A stretch of DNA of 64,000 nt, taken from NCBI GenBank assembly GCA_020746875.1, contig JAGTJL010000007.1, positions 930,001-994,000 on the forward strand, in the 5' to 3' direction. Position 1 is the first letter of the stretch. The number at the start of each line of letters is the position of its first letter. The notes under the pieces are model-generated. The model saw only the letters and a list, made by a program, of their open reading frames with translations, did not search any database and was not told where the DNA came from. The translations under genes were made by a program, and so were the position numbers. Shown here in pieces: positions 48,898 to 60,875 of the stretch. This DNA comes from Rhexocercosporidium sp. MPI-PUGE-AT-0058 (taxonomy: Eukaryota; Ascomycota; Leotiomycetes; Helotiales).

Positions 48898-50109
48898 TCG
48901 AGCGATTGAGGAACCCTTGCATGGCAATAGATAACGAGACGAGACGAGATGAGATGAACGTCAGCATCCACATCAGAATCCGCATCAGCATCAGCACCAC
49001 TGATTAAAGTCCCAACCCGAGTAGACAGCGAGAAAGACAGGAGCCTAGATGTTCAATCATGCCGGAAGAGCGAATCAGGCGCCAAAGATGCAGGATTTGA
49101 TATATCTCGATGCAGGCATTCTGATTTGATTTCCGATGGAGAGAAGAGAGATGGGGTGTTCTGATTGGTTGGACATGCCCCGTTTCGTGATCCTCGTTAC
49201 CAACCGGTCACGCCGGTGGTGGCAAGGGGCAGGACATTCTCACCTCCCGCATGCCTGACAGCTTTCATGGAAAGCTGTCAGTTAAGTTTTCCAGAAGCAC
49301 CCAACCCTGTCCGATCCATCCCACCCCATCCAACCAAATCCAACCAAGCGACCAACCAAATCCAGCAGATATCTTCGAAGGAGCTCATCCTGCAGTCCAC
49401 CTGCTCTCCTTGGCCTGGCTTGGCCTCCAGAATCTCCGCGCCAAGATGCTAACAGGCTTGGCGCACGGCTCATTATCCTCGAATGGCGTAAGTACGCAAG
49501 CACGCCCCGAGATATCGGGATGATTGTTGTGGGCGTTGATTGTGGGCTGGGGAAAAAGGCTGGGCACAGATAAGGGTTTCTGACTTTCTGTCTTGTTGAT
49601 GGAGTTTATGAAGGAGTGGAGTGAGTGAAGTACGGACGGGACGGGTTTCTTGCCTCTTTTGCTTGAGTTCCATCCCTGTTTGCTTTGAGGGAGGGAAAGA
49701 CAAGCATGTGAAGCTAATTTACGACTCTTCCGTCCCTGCTGGTGTATCCCGTCGACAGCCATGTGGCACATTACCGGATGTGGAAGGTTGTAAGAATGGT
49801 AGCGGGAGGAAGAGCGGCTGCTTGCTTGCTTTGCTTGCTCTCACGCAGATGCCATGGCGGAGCTGGCCATGACCCGGTTTGAGGGGGCAGCTGCATCCAA
49901 TCCCATGCATCGACATGTACAGTTGGGATACGGACCTGGGGAATCTCGGGGTCGCCTTTAGAATGCTGATGATCTCTTTTGTTTCACGTACAGAAACGAA
50001 GCTCAACCAGATAGACCGAGACCGAGGTCACGACGGCGGCATTGAGGAGGGGCGAAGAGTACGGCAGTCCATACGTAGCCAGCCAAAGCAAGCAGCCCGC
50101 CCACCCGTC

Positions 50110-50140
50110 AGCCAGATCAGCCAGATCAGCCAGACCAGCC
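50110..50140. repeat. AGCCAGATC decamer repeat
   Basis: Three copies of a 10-bp unit (CAGCCAGATC-like) in tandem, the last one with A to C change. Confidence 0.6.
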
Positions 50141-51090
50141 AAAGAAAGACGCACATCAGATCCTGAGCCAAAACCCACCACGGCAGAATAGAACAGAGCA
50201 GAACACAACCAGTGGCGGGACGCGCCTCTGTACAGTACTGTAGCTGCTCTCCACCTTCCTCATCGCGACTGGAATCCAACAACCAATCTTAACTTTTCCC
50301 TCTCCCAGCCTGCCAGGCATTTTGATCCAAAGCCACAATCGACAATCAACAACTGTTCGCGGTAAGTACTCGTACACCTTCCAACAAAACGCATTCGCCT
50401 CAGCCGCACCACCACCACCACACGGTGAGTACCGAGTGCCATCTCTCGGAATTGGCCACCCATCACGGCTTTTATATCAGCCTTTGGGAAGCTGGGGATC
50501 GCTGGCCAGTCTGCAGTCTGCACATCTTCCCAAGCTGGAGTAGTGGCAGGGTTCATGACCATGTCGACCTTCCTCTTTGGTGCAAAGGGCCGCAAGCCTC
50601 GAGCGATTGAACGTTTTGCCAAGTGCTGCAAGTACCTGCAAGCCCCGACACCCTTATCGCTGGCTACCTTAGGGCAGGGCATGGGGGGAGGAGGCGAGAA
50701 GCGTGAGATGTGAGACGACTGAAGACCTTTGTGTAGATTTGATGATGGATCCTGATTCGAGCATGGCTGTGAAATGGAGGAGCCGATCATCGATAAGTGC
50801 AGGCCCCGAGAAGAACTGTATCCAACGACGGACCCCCGCCAAGACTACTTACAGGTGAAATATCAAGATGAGCGGAGACGGCGTTGATTTAGACACCGAG
50901 CTAGAGCTCCCGACGAAGAGTCTTCGAGGCTGTGATTGGTTGATAGGCACAGCTACGGCCGGATTGACTTGGGAAGCGAGAACAGGGAAGGGGGTAGTGA
51001 GGAGTGAGGAAGAGGGAGGACAAGGTTGGATGTGTGAACAAGGATGAAAGAAGTTAAGGATATCTACTTGTAAGGTAGGGCACGCGAGGG

Positions 51091-51113
51091 GGATGGATGG
51101 ATGGATGGATGGA
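51091..51113. repeat. GGAT microsatellite
   Basis: Five to six tandem copies of GGAT in the upstream region of the CNT gene. Confidence 0.8.
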
Positions 51114-51336
51114 GGGGCCGAGGCGAGGATCCATGCTTTTTTTTTATCGCACGCAGTACTGTGGTGTAGGTATGCGACGGAGCTGCCATACATATAAATT
51201 CGCTGGCCCACACCAGCTCTCACTTTTCCAGCTTCAGCTCAGCTCCAGCGTCAGCTCGTGAAGGTCTTCAACGTCCATTCGATCTGATCCTACTCGACCT
51301 GATTCAACTCACTCGGTCTTGTTTGTATCACCTCAC

Positions 51337-51415
51337 CTCACCTCACCCTCCCCGACTTTCATAGTCGCGCAGCTTTCTCTCCCTCCGCCCATCCTCCCTC
51401 CCTCTACTATATACA
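51337..51415 (+). promoter_or_regulatory. Pyrimidine-rich tract before the CNT start codon
   Basis: CT-rich DNA (repeats of CTCAC, CCTCC) ending about 10 bp before a TATATAC element and the ATG at 51425. CT tracts next to transcription starts are common in expressed genes of filamentous fungi. Confidence 0.4.
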
Positions 51416-51424
51416 ACCTTCAAA

Positions 51425-53507
51425 ATGGCGAGCAACGTCAATGATATCGCCGAGCGAGGGAACGATCCCCATTTCCAGAACAAGGAAACCAATGCCTTCA
51501 ATACCCACGAGGTCAAGGAGCCTTACAAGGAGCCATACAATGATCCTCACAAGGTCGACAATTTCAACCACGAGAAGATCAGCTCAGCCTCGCGGACGCC
51601 TACTAGCGAACCAGCTGTGCTCGAGGTCGACAGCGAGAGGGGAATGAAGGATACCGATTACCGCGAGAAGGAGATCAGTGGCTCACCTGCCAGCTATTCT
51701 GAGGGCGAGGGTGAGCAAGAGCAGCCTTCCGTCATCCGCAGGATCTGGAACATGGCGAAGCCATTCTTCTTCCCTGCGTTCTGGGTGTTGATGACCGGGT
51801 ACGAACCTCTCATTCTCAATTTCCTTTTCCCCGTGTTGCGTGTGGTTGGGTGTGACCAGCAGTGACTGACAGGTAACACAGATGGTGGATTGCTGGTCTG
51901 AATCTACATCGCCACGACATTGGTGGTCCTACCGAGTCTTGGTTAATCCCGTTCCTTCTCTGGTTGGCCATTACCATTCGTCTGGTCACCCTGTACGTCT
52001 CGACTAAATATGTCACCAAGCCAATCGCCTGGGTATGGATGAAGTTGATCTACAACCCACACAAGATGATCCCCGAGAAGATGAGACTGCCATTGGGGGC
52101 CGCTGGAACCGTCGCTGTGTTCATTGTCGGTACTTTTGCTAGCGAAGAGACCGCCGACAACACCAGAGCAAACCGCGCTGTCAGTTTGTTCGGTCTCGTG
52201 GTTTTCATTTTCGGTTTCTACGTTACATCCAACAACCGCAAGGCTATTCAATGGCAAACCGTCATTGTTGGTATGCTCGCCCAGTACATTCTCGCTCTTT
52301 TCGTCCTGAGAACACAAGCCGGATATGATATTTTCAACTTCATCGCTTTCCTCGCGACATCCCTGCTTGGATTCGCTGCTGAAGGTACCGCTTTCCTGCT
52401 CAGCGCCGATCTTCTCAAGTTCCACTACTTCCTCCTCGGCGTCATTCCCCCCATCATCTTCTTCGTGGCTTTCGTCCAGCTCCTCTACTACTGGGGATGG
52501 CTCCAATGGGCCATCGGCAAGTTCGCCACCATGTTCTTCTACGGAATGAAGGTCTCTGGAGCCGAAGCCGTCGTCGCAGCCGCCTCTCCATTCGTCGGCC
52601 AAGGCGAATCTGCCATGCTGATCCGTCCGTACATCCCTCACTTGACAGCCGCCGAACTCCATCAAATCATGACATCCGGATTCGCTACCATTGCCGGATC
52701 CGTACTGGGCGCCTACATCGGAATGGGTATCTCACCACTCGCCCTGATCTCCTCCTGCGTGATGTCCATCCCAGCCTCCCTCGCCATCTCTAAGCTCCGC
52801 TACCCAGAAACCGAAGAGACCCTCACGGCCGGCAAAGTCGTGGTCCCCAAAGACAACGAGGAGAAGCCCGCCAACGGTCTCCACGCCTTCGCTAATGGTT
52901 CGTGGCTCGGTCTCAGAGTCGGTGGCATGATTATTGCTGCTCTTCTCTGCATTTTGTCTCTTCTCGGCCTCGTCAACGGTCTTCTCGGATGGTGGGGTAA
53001 ATATCTCAACATCAGCGGCCCACCACTCAGCGTCGAGCTCATCTGCGGTTACATCTTCTACCCCGTCGCATTCCTCCTCGGTGTCCCCCGCAACGGCGAT
53101 ATCTTCCGCGTCTCGAAACTCATTGGTCTCAAGGTCGTCGCCAACGAGTTCGTAGCTGTAAGTCTTTCCCCTGCCCCCCAAAAACTACCCCAAACCAAGA
53201 ATCCAAGAGCTAACGCATTTCCCAATAGTTCGCAGCAATGGTCTCCAAGGAGCCAGACAATGACTTCCTCAAGCTCTCCGAGCGCTCCCGCCTCATCGCC
53301 ACATACGCCGTCTGCGGCTTCGGCAACATCTCCTCCGTCGGAATCCAGATCGGTGTCCTCTCCTCCCTCGCACCCGGCCAAGCAGGTCGCGTCGCCAAAG
53401 TCGCTTTCTCCGCTCTCATCTCCGGTGTCATTGCCACGCTCACTAGCGCTAGCATTGCGGGCATGTTGATTGTGGATTCAGCGGCTTATACCAAGGTCTC
53501 TGTTTAG
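51425..53507 (+). CDS. Concentrative nucleoside transporter (CNT family)
   Basis: Exons: 51425-51798, 51882-53157, 53229-53507. The joins are in frame and the introns are 83 and 71 bp (the second with a CTAAC branch point), giving 642 aa. A charged, probably cytoplasmic tail of about 110 residues is followed by many helices. Family landmarks are FIFGFYVTSNNRKAIQWQTV (N-terminal CNT domain), then GMKVSGAEAVVAAASPFVGQ with GQGESAMLIRPYI, TSGFATIAGSVLGAYI (gate and core), and GNISSVGIQIG near the C-terminus. These motifs (G.SG.E..VAAS.F.GQ.E; TSG.ATIAGSVL..Y; GF.N..S..I..G) define CNT proteins, which import nucleosides with a cation across the plasma membrane; in fungi probably with protons. Length matches the family. 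Intact. Confidence 0.93.
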
Positions 53508-55192
53508 AGGTCCTTGGTTTGAGCATCTTTTTGTCTTTCAAGAGCGAGCGAGTGTGTAAATTTTTATTTTGTTTTGAAGGGGAAAGAGGGAGGGGGGGAA
53601 TGATACCAAAGAAATGCAAGGGAGATGAAGATGAAAGATGAAGACCAGCTATCTCCATAGCTAATTAGCTAATAGAAAGAGATAAAACAATGAAAATAAT
53701 TTTGAAATGTTATCTCTTGACTCGCTCGCATTCACGGATTCGAGAGTCTTGCTTACCACGCCGACTACTAGCTTACTCGCTCCTTTGCAGTACTTCCTAA
53801 CTCCATCCTTCTTTACCCTATCTTACCCTATCCTACCCTCTCCACCTGCGCTGCATTGATCCCAACCTCCGTGATTTGCTCCTGACCTCGCGTACTTGCC
53901 GAGGTTTTTAAATATATCAATAATATTTCAGGGGGGCTCGCTCGTTCGCTCGCTTATTACTGAGATGTAATCTTAATATGTACCCCGCACTTGGTGAGTG
54001 AGTGAGTGAGCAAGACCTTGCAGCGAAGACTACTGTACCTAAGTAGGGAGCAGTGAATAGTGAGTAGGGAGTAAGATAAGCTGACTCCCTTACGCAGGTG
54101 ACAAGTCTTGACGGTCTTATGCTTATATGGATATACATTACATTGCATAGCGTGGCACGGGCGGCCGCTGCTGTATTTTTTTATTGTCGCTAGTGTGATG
54201 GCGATTTGATCATTTCGAGGAGGGATGGTTGATGAAGTTTTATATTAATAAATTTGGCTTGATTGATTGGTTGATTGATTGAGAGAGGAACGAAAACACA
54301 CAGTTTGGGGTTTCCTTTGCGGATTTGCGATCTTTGAGGTATCTGTATCTGGTTGACTGTATTGGATCTTTTGAAGCGTGGATGAATGACGAGGTGGAGA
54401 AGTCTGGTTTATTTATATAATCTTAAACTCTTTTGGAACCGGGTCGTTTCCTCGGCAGATAAAGTTACAAAGTCTGAATTCATGTCGAAGGTATGGTATG
54501 ATAACCATCGGGATGATCCTTCCCAGATTCGAAGGAGCTCACCTTCGGCCGACAAAATGGATTCCATTCCATTAAATGGATATCAACAAGAAACTATTGC
54601 AAACCTGCATATTATCAAGTTGCGATATGATCATCGTTTCCCAAACAGAACAATGGAGTACGTTCCACAACATGACTAAACTTGTCAAGCATTGATACCG
54701 ATGCGTATATCGACTCAGCGCTAAGCGATACTCTGCTAGCTATGTTTACTCATCGATACAACACTCTCTCATGATCCTCTCTAATAACTCGTCGATCTAT
54801 GATATTAGGTTAGGTCAGGTCAGACTCACAGTACGAAATACGGCAATGCGGCATCAACTCCTGCGGAATCCTTCATAAGGAAGGAATGGTATTCGGCGGA
54901 ATTGGGTGTGCTGACTATAGACCATGTACTGTACGCGTGCATGATTACATTACATTCCAATCCGAGGATTTGCGAAGGATGGAAATATCTCTTCTGACGT
55001 ATGGTTTCGGCGACGATCACTATAGCACTTTCTCTCTCTCTCTCTCATCTATATAAGAGCCTTCCATCCCGCCATCCAGTCCAAAGATTCCATCATCATC
55101 AACCAACTCTTCCCAACACAACAAACAAATTACTACTTCACTTCCAGCCCCTTTTCAGCTTCCTATACCAAACAATCCATCCATCCATCAAA
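53508..55192. other. Intergenic with simple repeats
   Basis: Contains a CCCTATCTTA-like tandem (about 53814-53840), a GTGAGTGAGTGAGTGAG run (about 53995-54011) and GATTGATTG repeats near 54260. A 97-codon ATG frame at 54386-54679 has no recognised match and is not called as a gene. Confidence 0.45.
55050..55056 (+). promoter_or_regulatory. TATA-like box of the secreted-protein gene
   Basis: TATATAA after a (CT)n run, 137 bp upstream of the ATG at 55193; position and sequence fit a core promoter. Confidence 0.45.
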
Positions 55193-55475
55193 ATGAAGTT
55201 CTCCCTCACCATCATCGCCCTCTTCGCAGCCGTAGCCATGGCCAGCACTCTCCCCGCTTCAAACCCGACATTCGACGCCGCAGGTATCAATTGCAAGAAA
55301 TGCGGATGTTCGTCTAAGGAGTCTTGCACTGTATGTTTTGCACGAGAATATCACCTTTTGTCCTTCCCTAAGAGAAAGATCTCACTAACACTCGTTTTAA
55401 CAGTTCGATTGCTGCCAGGTAAAGAAACCCAGTGACGTCGCGGAGTGGTGTGTTCGTGTAGGAGTTCGCTGCTAA
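55193..55475 (+). CDS. Small secreted cysteine-rich protein
   Basis: Two exons, 55193-55330 and 55404-55475, with a 73-bp intron (GTATGT, CTAAC branch point, CAG), giving 69 aa. The N-terminus MKFSLTIIALFAAVAMA is a clear signal peptide. The mature part is about 52 residues with eight Cys (NCKKCGCSSKESC, DCC, WC, RC at the very end), an even number that suggests four disulfides. The pattern matches no family I can name. Size, secretion signal and Cys content are those of fungal effector candidates or defence-type peptides. A second GT...AG pair (55419-55461) would give a different C-terminus with fewer Cys, so the unspliced reading is preferred. Confidence 0.65.
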
Positions 55476-56705
55476 TTGCCGTGCTAGTAAATCGGCGGAG
55501 TTCCAAGTCCTTGAGTAGAAGTGTTGGGACTTACTTGTATGGACTATGGATGGTGAGGGATGAGGAGGGTGGAGTGTTGGATCAGAGTGGGGTTCTTGTT
55601 GTTGTATAGAGTTCTCCTCCTCTGGGAGTTTCAGCTCGGCTGACGAGGAGGGGGGACTTTTGTTAGTGGAAAGTGTGAAGTTCTTAATGTCAATGAAAAT
55701 GGACTTCAATGGATCTCGTTCCGAATTCTTCGCTTCGTTGTCTACGTCCTTTTTACTCGTCTGTGTGATAATGTGGTTATTCCTCCCACTGCCCTGGTGG
55801 AGCTTTACTAGTTTTTTTTTGTACAACAATCCATGCCCCCAAAAAAATCACCACTTCCACTTCCGAGCAACAAGTCTGCTCACTTCTAGTCTAGGCTGTT
55901 AGAGTATATTTGTTGTCAGCGCTGATGTCAAGATTATCTGCATGGGTATTTCGTGGCGTGTGATCGCCCCGTTCCGTGATGACGGGCATGAGGTGAGATG
56001 ACTTGCATAGGCTATTGCAAGGATTGACAAAGTCACGAGCCGAATACGAAGCTCGACGAAATTTACATCTTGCACTCATCATAGGTAAAGCTAAAGACTT
56101 AGAACCGTGCACGTTAAAATTACGGGCAAGTTACTTAGGTGGCTTGGAACGTTGAAAAGTGCACATTTAGCGCGCGGAAATAATGATATGAAGATATGGT
56201 GGACGTCGTCATAAATTAGTGGTTTATATCATACCAGCGAGGATTTGAGTACGGGGGTATTTCGGATTCATCTATCACTCAGACATCACGATACTTCGAA
56301 TGGCTTTACATTATTCCATCGTCTTGCGCAGATTCCTCTGCGACGTTTTCTTGTTCAACTTGAACAATTGCAAGTCTCCATGGTCATTGGCTTTGTCTTA
56401 TATATTTTTTTTTCTCAATCCCATCGCTACTCATCACTCTGATACCCCTCTTCATTTCCGCAAGGAATATAAGATTTGGGGAGCACACGTCTTCAAGGAT
56501 AGGCCATTGCCCTAGCACTGAATATCCTCACCCCCCTCCAATCCGGTACAATCACCCACCTGATTCTAGCAGGCTAAAATCCCCATCTCCCAGTTCGTTT
56601 AACAGCAACTCTCAACAGCAGCATTTGAACATATCATGAACCCGAGAATGTAGTTACGTGCCTATTCGGTAGAAGTGTGAAGACGATTGATTAGGGGGTG
56701 CACTA

Positions 56706-57146
56706 ATGGGTCTCCTCAAGGTTGCGCTCATGTAGATCCGTCCTAAAATCTTGTATGTCTTAGTTGTAGCTTGCTACCTCATCTCGGAAGTTTGGTGGCG
56801 TGGCTTCTTGGGCTCTTGTGCTTGCTTCGATGGGATATGTTGCGCTGGAGATTGTGGTCTTTTTGGATCGTATCGACGCCGTGTGACGAAGTCGGCGCCG
56901 GAGACAGCGCGTGTCATACATCAGGTAAGTATTTTCTTTTGACATGAAGTTCCGTTGGACTTGTTCCTAATAGCTGTAAAATGATTTCATCATCATTTCC
57001 CATTACAGGCAGTGCAAGGTTGGCAAACAGTCTTATACTTCAACATGCTCACAGACGAAGAACAGCGATTCCTAAATCCACAGCAAGAGCGAACTAAGAC
57101 GGCTCACAATGGAACAGGCAGGAAGAATAAAGAAGGTGCTTCCTAG
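56706..57146 (+). CDS. Possible small spliced gene, unknown
   Basis: A strong intron (CAG|GTAAGT at 56925, TACAG at 57008) joins two open segments in frame. The upstream exon contains YRRRVTKSAPETARVIHQ and the downstream exon reads AVQGWQTVLYFNMLTDEEQR with stop at 57144-57146. An ATG at 56706 (MGLLKVAL) resembles starts of small fungal proteins, but linking it to the rest needs an intron of only about 32 bp, shorter than normal. The true start is unresolved. No family recognised. Confidence 0.3.
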
Positions 57147-58206
57147 TGTTTAAATAGGTCTGCAGTTACGGGACGACGACGAGTCATCTCTCCATCTCTC
57201 GCAGCACTCAGGTCATATCACGGTTTATGTCACCGGGAGCATTCCCATTTCATGGTGGCCAAAGCGTCCTAGTTGGCAGCATAAATTTGTTAGATCTTTA
57301 TTCTTCATGATTCATTCCTCACTCTTAATCATCTTCCATCAATAGTATCTCGTTGTTCAGCAGTGATTCAACATACCGTTGTAATCAAGAAGAGGGTGGC
57401 TATGATGACGAGTCTTTGAATTGCCTGGACTGTCGCGCTTTTGAAGCAGGGTGTGGCTGATTATCCTAGCCATTTCAACCCCCTTGATAGATTTGCATTC
57501 TTTGTTTATATATCCCCTTTCGTACAGTACGGTATGGTCGGTTGTACAATCGTCTTCCCGTCCCGTGCATTTCAACTCGTCTCTGTGCACGGCCCCTTCG
57601 CCCCTTCTGAGAGATTTATTTAGCGGCGCCCCCACGTCAAGCTGCGCTCCGCCTGCGCATCCTTCCTTGATAGAAAAGCATGTGGAATTCTATCTAAAGA
57701 GCGTACAGAGTAATAAGACAAATAGGGGTAGCGTGATCATAAGCACGCAGGTACTGAGATCTACGCTTTACAGCCCATATTTCTAACATTCCTAATATTT
57801 TTTCCTGCGGAGGTCCTGAACTGGACGGTCCTCTACCTACTGCACCGCACTGTAGCGTGTTGATTAATCTGCGATTTTTGTCTTGTCTGCTGCATTTTCA
57901 CCGAGTGCAGCCTCGCGCGGCACCAAAACGGGGAGCTGTGGTAATTGTCGCTTGTTCAAAGGACTCTGTATATTTGTCTCGAGACGTGGACACGCCCCAG
58001 AACAGTTACAGAACAGCCTGATGCAGACGGACAAGTTGTGCTGCTTCAGTGGCACCGCCACGCCAGCCTGACGATTTGCCAGCTGTTCAACCTCCACTTC
58101 TTTGCATTGCTTCTTCCCTTCCCATCGACACCTTTACTCAAGAGTTCAAAACTCTGATGACTGCCCCCCTGCGTTCACCACTGCACCAACCCATAGTGAA
58201 GTTCTA
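57147..58206. other. Intergenic, no gene recognised
   Basis: About 1 kb of normal composition upstream of the NLR-like gene. Overlapping short frames only. Confidence 0.4.
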
Positions 58207-59471
58207 ATGGCGGCAGAGGCTCTCGCCGTAGTTGGCATTGTCGCCAGCATCATCCAGATCGTCGATTTCAGCTCGAAAGTCTTGCATCGTCTCGAAGAGT
58301 TCCAGACAAGCCTTGGGGAGATACCTGAGTCATTCCGGCACATCAAAGCAGAGCTACCATTGTTGCAAGGCACGCTCCAACAGACTGGAGTGGCAATAGA
58401 CGCTGGCTTAGTCTGCGATGCAACGAAAAGAGCTCTGCTCCCGGTAATCACAGGCTGCACGGAACAGATTAAATTACTGGACTCGATTCTAGCCAAAATG
58501 GTAGCAACACCGGCAGACTCTGGGCCGAAGAAGATCCCGAAAGCGATATCGAGTGTCAAGAACGATCCAAAAGTCGAGAGAATAATGAAAACTCTTCGGC
58601 AATATGTCGGGACCCTAACATTCTACCATGCATCTATATCATCAACTTTACCGCCATTGATAGGTAATAAAGTCGCGAGAAATGTACCAGATGTCTGCTA
58701 AACTAATTTTTTAGACGCGAAGCTTACAGAGATTCGCAATTGGCTCGCACCGCCAGGTCCATCTCTAAACTACCAAGGAGCGCTGAAGCTACGCCAAGCT
58801 GGTACTGGTCTCTGGCTTCTCAACCGTGGTGCATATACCGCATGGATAACAGATCCTGTGTCCTCCCTTTGGCTGTACGGGATTCCAAGTTGTGGGAAAA
58901 CAGTCCTCAGCTCCACTATCCTTCAAATCTCCTAGAAAAGTGTACCGACGACGATGTTGGGAAAGTGGTTGCCTACTTCTGTTTCACTTTTAACGAACAG
59001 GGAAAGCAGTCCTCGGAATCAATGGTCAGGTCGCTGATTTCTCAATTCTCTCAACAATGTGTTCGCACACCTACGAGCCTCGATAGCCTATTTTCCTCCT
59101 GTGGGAATGGACATCGACAACCGTCACTGGATGCTCTTCTGGAGATATTACGTTCTTTGATACAAGAATTTCCACAATCCTATATTGTCCTTGACGCTCT
59201 AGATGAGTGTGCTGACCGGCTGGAGTTGATGAAAATCCTTGAGGGAGTGGCTGGGTGGAACCTGGACGGACTGCATGTCCTAGTTACAAGCCGGAAGGAA
59301 CATGAAATTGAACGCTCACTAGACACTATCGTGGCTACGCAAAATATCATCTGCCTTCAAAGTGACGTGGTAGATCGGGATATAGTCACCTATGTTCGGC
59401 AAAGACTATCCGACGATAAGAACTTGATGAAATGGCACGAAAACCCCAAACAACCGGTTATTAAATATTAG
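58207..59471 (+). pseudogene. SesA-NACHT NLR-like protein, frameshifted and truncated
   Basis: Exon 58207-58663 encodes an N-terminal SesA-type domain (AEALAVVGIVASIIQIVDFS, ESFRHIKAELPLLQ, CTEQIKLLDSIL), usual in fungal STAND/NLR proteins. A 51-bp intron leads to 58715 and a NACHT start with LWLYGIPSCGKTVLSS, the Walker A motif with Ser in place of the usual Gly. A one-base loss near 58925 gives a stop at 58933-58935. The correct sequence continues in another frame: KVVAYFCFTFNE, RQPSLDALLEILRSLIQEF, YIVLDALDEC (Walker B), HVLVTSRKEHEIE, QRLSDDKNLMKWHENPKQP. At about 59460 the homology ends at AT-rich RIP-like DNA, so the rest of the NACHT and all repeats are missing. NLRs of this type act in non-self recognition and cell death; this copy is most likely dead. 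Confidence 0.8.
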
Positions 59472-59479
59472 ATCCTCGA

Positions 59480-60000
59480 ATAGGCGCAACTAGCCGAATT
59501 TATTTGTAATTATATCACTAATATTATTCCGCAGGAAATTATTACGCGCTGGATCCACTTTGGCGGCTTTATGCTCGGCCTCTGCCGCCGCCGGGAAGTG
59601 CTTCGACGGTACCGACTCCGGATTGCCTTACCGCAGTCACCTCTTATTAAAAAAGAATCGCCCGATCTCGAGCTATTCTTTCTTAAGCTTATTAAAGACT
59701 AGTGCCTTATTTATATTAGTAATAAATTAAAGAGTTATAAGAAGCGGATAAGGTCTTTTTGCCGCCTTGTGAAAATAATTGATTACGTCAAATAGATTTA
59801 CTTTAAAAGAAGAGACTTATAGGCTAAAATAAATTATTATTACTTATTATATAAGTCTTAAGAGCTAGTTCTCGAACACGTAGAGTATTTTAAAGGCTAC
59901 GTAAAGATATAATATAGCGTTAAGCTCTAAGAATTAAAGTTTATACGTTCGTCAAAATAAACTGCGCACTATTTTATATATATATCGTTAAATTATGATC
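59480..60000 (+). pseudogene. RIP-mutated coding relic of unknown family, in frame with the NLR fragment
   Basis: A single plus-strand frame, the same as the preceding NLR fragment, is readable for over 160 codons with stops only where Gln or Trp codons would be expected: QLAEFICNYITNIIPQEIIT, RWIHFGGFMLGLCRRREVL, ESPDLELFFLKLIKD, SYKKRIRSFCRLVKIIDYV, YFKRRDL, YYLLYKS, LEHVEYFKGYVKI. It has protein-like texture and heavy RIP. RIP implies that this segment was duplicated elsewhere in the genome. I do not recognise the family; it is not an obvious transposase or polymerase. Confidence 0.5.
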
Positions 60001-60664
60001 CTTATCTATTATTATTTCTATTCATTTTAGCCTTTCTAATAGCTTTATTATATGTTTGGAAATAAGATCGTTGTATTATGATGTAAGTAGGAACAAGATA
60101 AAGCAATAGTTGTTATGCTTGCTATTTGAATATCGCAGAAGCACTTCTAGTTTTACTTCTGTCCTAGTAGCTATAACAGAACCCAATCATCGCCGTCCAC
60201 ATCAATACAGGCATCCCCAGTGCCAGCGTAACACGTTAGTAAATCCTCCACTGTCTTATCTGCCTTCTCATCCATCTGCTCTTCCGTCTCCAACTTCTCG
60301 TGTTCGCTCGACTTCATCATAACTCCAGGAGCTAAGCGGGCGCCTGAATCTGCCCAGAATTCTGTCAGCCAAAGCCCACTGTTTAATCAACCATTGCTGC
60401 CTAGCGCAGATACCCCAGGCATGAATGAAGCTACCTGGCAGCGGGGTGCGGGGTTGGCTACCCCGCTGTCCACGCTTCACCATCAAGCAGAATATGATGC
60501 CCTCCCTCCATGTTTAAGAAGACTTCCGGCAGTAAAGTATCAATCAGACATTCGATGCCTTCGCCGAACGACAATTGCCTTGATGTGTTATATTTGATTA
60601 AGAAAGGGCAGTTGACTGTATGGCTTAACAGGCCACCTCGCCCCACAGTGACCACCTCGCTCAA

Positions 60665-60875
60665 CTCATGTACTTCTAATTCAATTATACTACCTTTTTG
60701 ACTGTACTTCTATTCTAATCGTACTTGTATCTTAATTATGCCACTAATTTAGTTGTACTTCTGATTTGATTGTGCTTTTATTCTAATTCTAATTGTACGT
60801 TTGACATGATTGTGCTTCTAATTTGATTGTACTTTTGGTTTAATAGTGCTTCTACTTTAATTTCACCTCCCTGTG
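60665..60875. repeat. Degenerate ~20-bp minisatellite
   Basis: Repeated variants of TGTACTTCTAATTTGATTG (such as TGTGCTTCTAATTTGATTG and TTGTACTTCTGATTTGATTG) about nine times in tandem with irregular spacing. Confidence 0.65.

Larger units (their letters stand above)
46727..51424. other. Long intergenic region, no gene recognised
   Basis: 4.7 kb without a recognisable protein. Open stretches overlap on both strands and are low in complexity (Pro/Ser/His-rich). Short simple repeats occur. Much of the right part could be the promoter and leader of the CNT gene or hold non-coding transcripts; nothing specific supports either. Confidence 0.4.

Noticed and set aside
47542..50790. Several 70-176 codon ORFs upstream of the CNT gene
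   Set aside because: They overlap on both strands and are low-complexity Pro/Ser/His-rich; many begin at non-ATG codons.
54386..54679. 97-codon ATG ORF as a gene
   Set aside because: No recognisable domain, no introns or neighbours supporting it, and length within chance expectation in this composition.
58740..58925. N-terminal 60 residues of the 243-codon ORF in the NLR region as coding
   Set aside because: The conserved NACHT start including Walker A is in a different frame over these bases; only the part after the frameshift is genuine.
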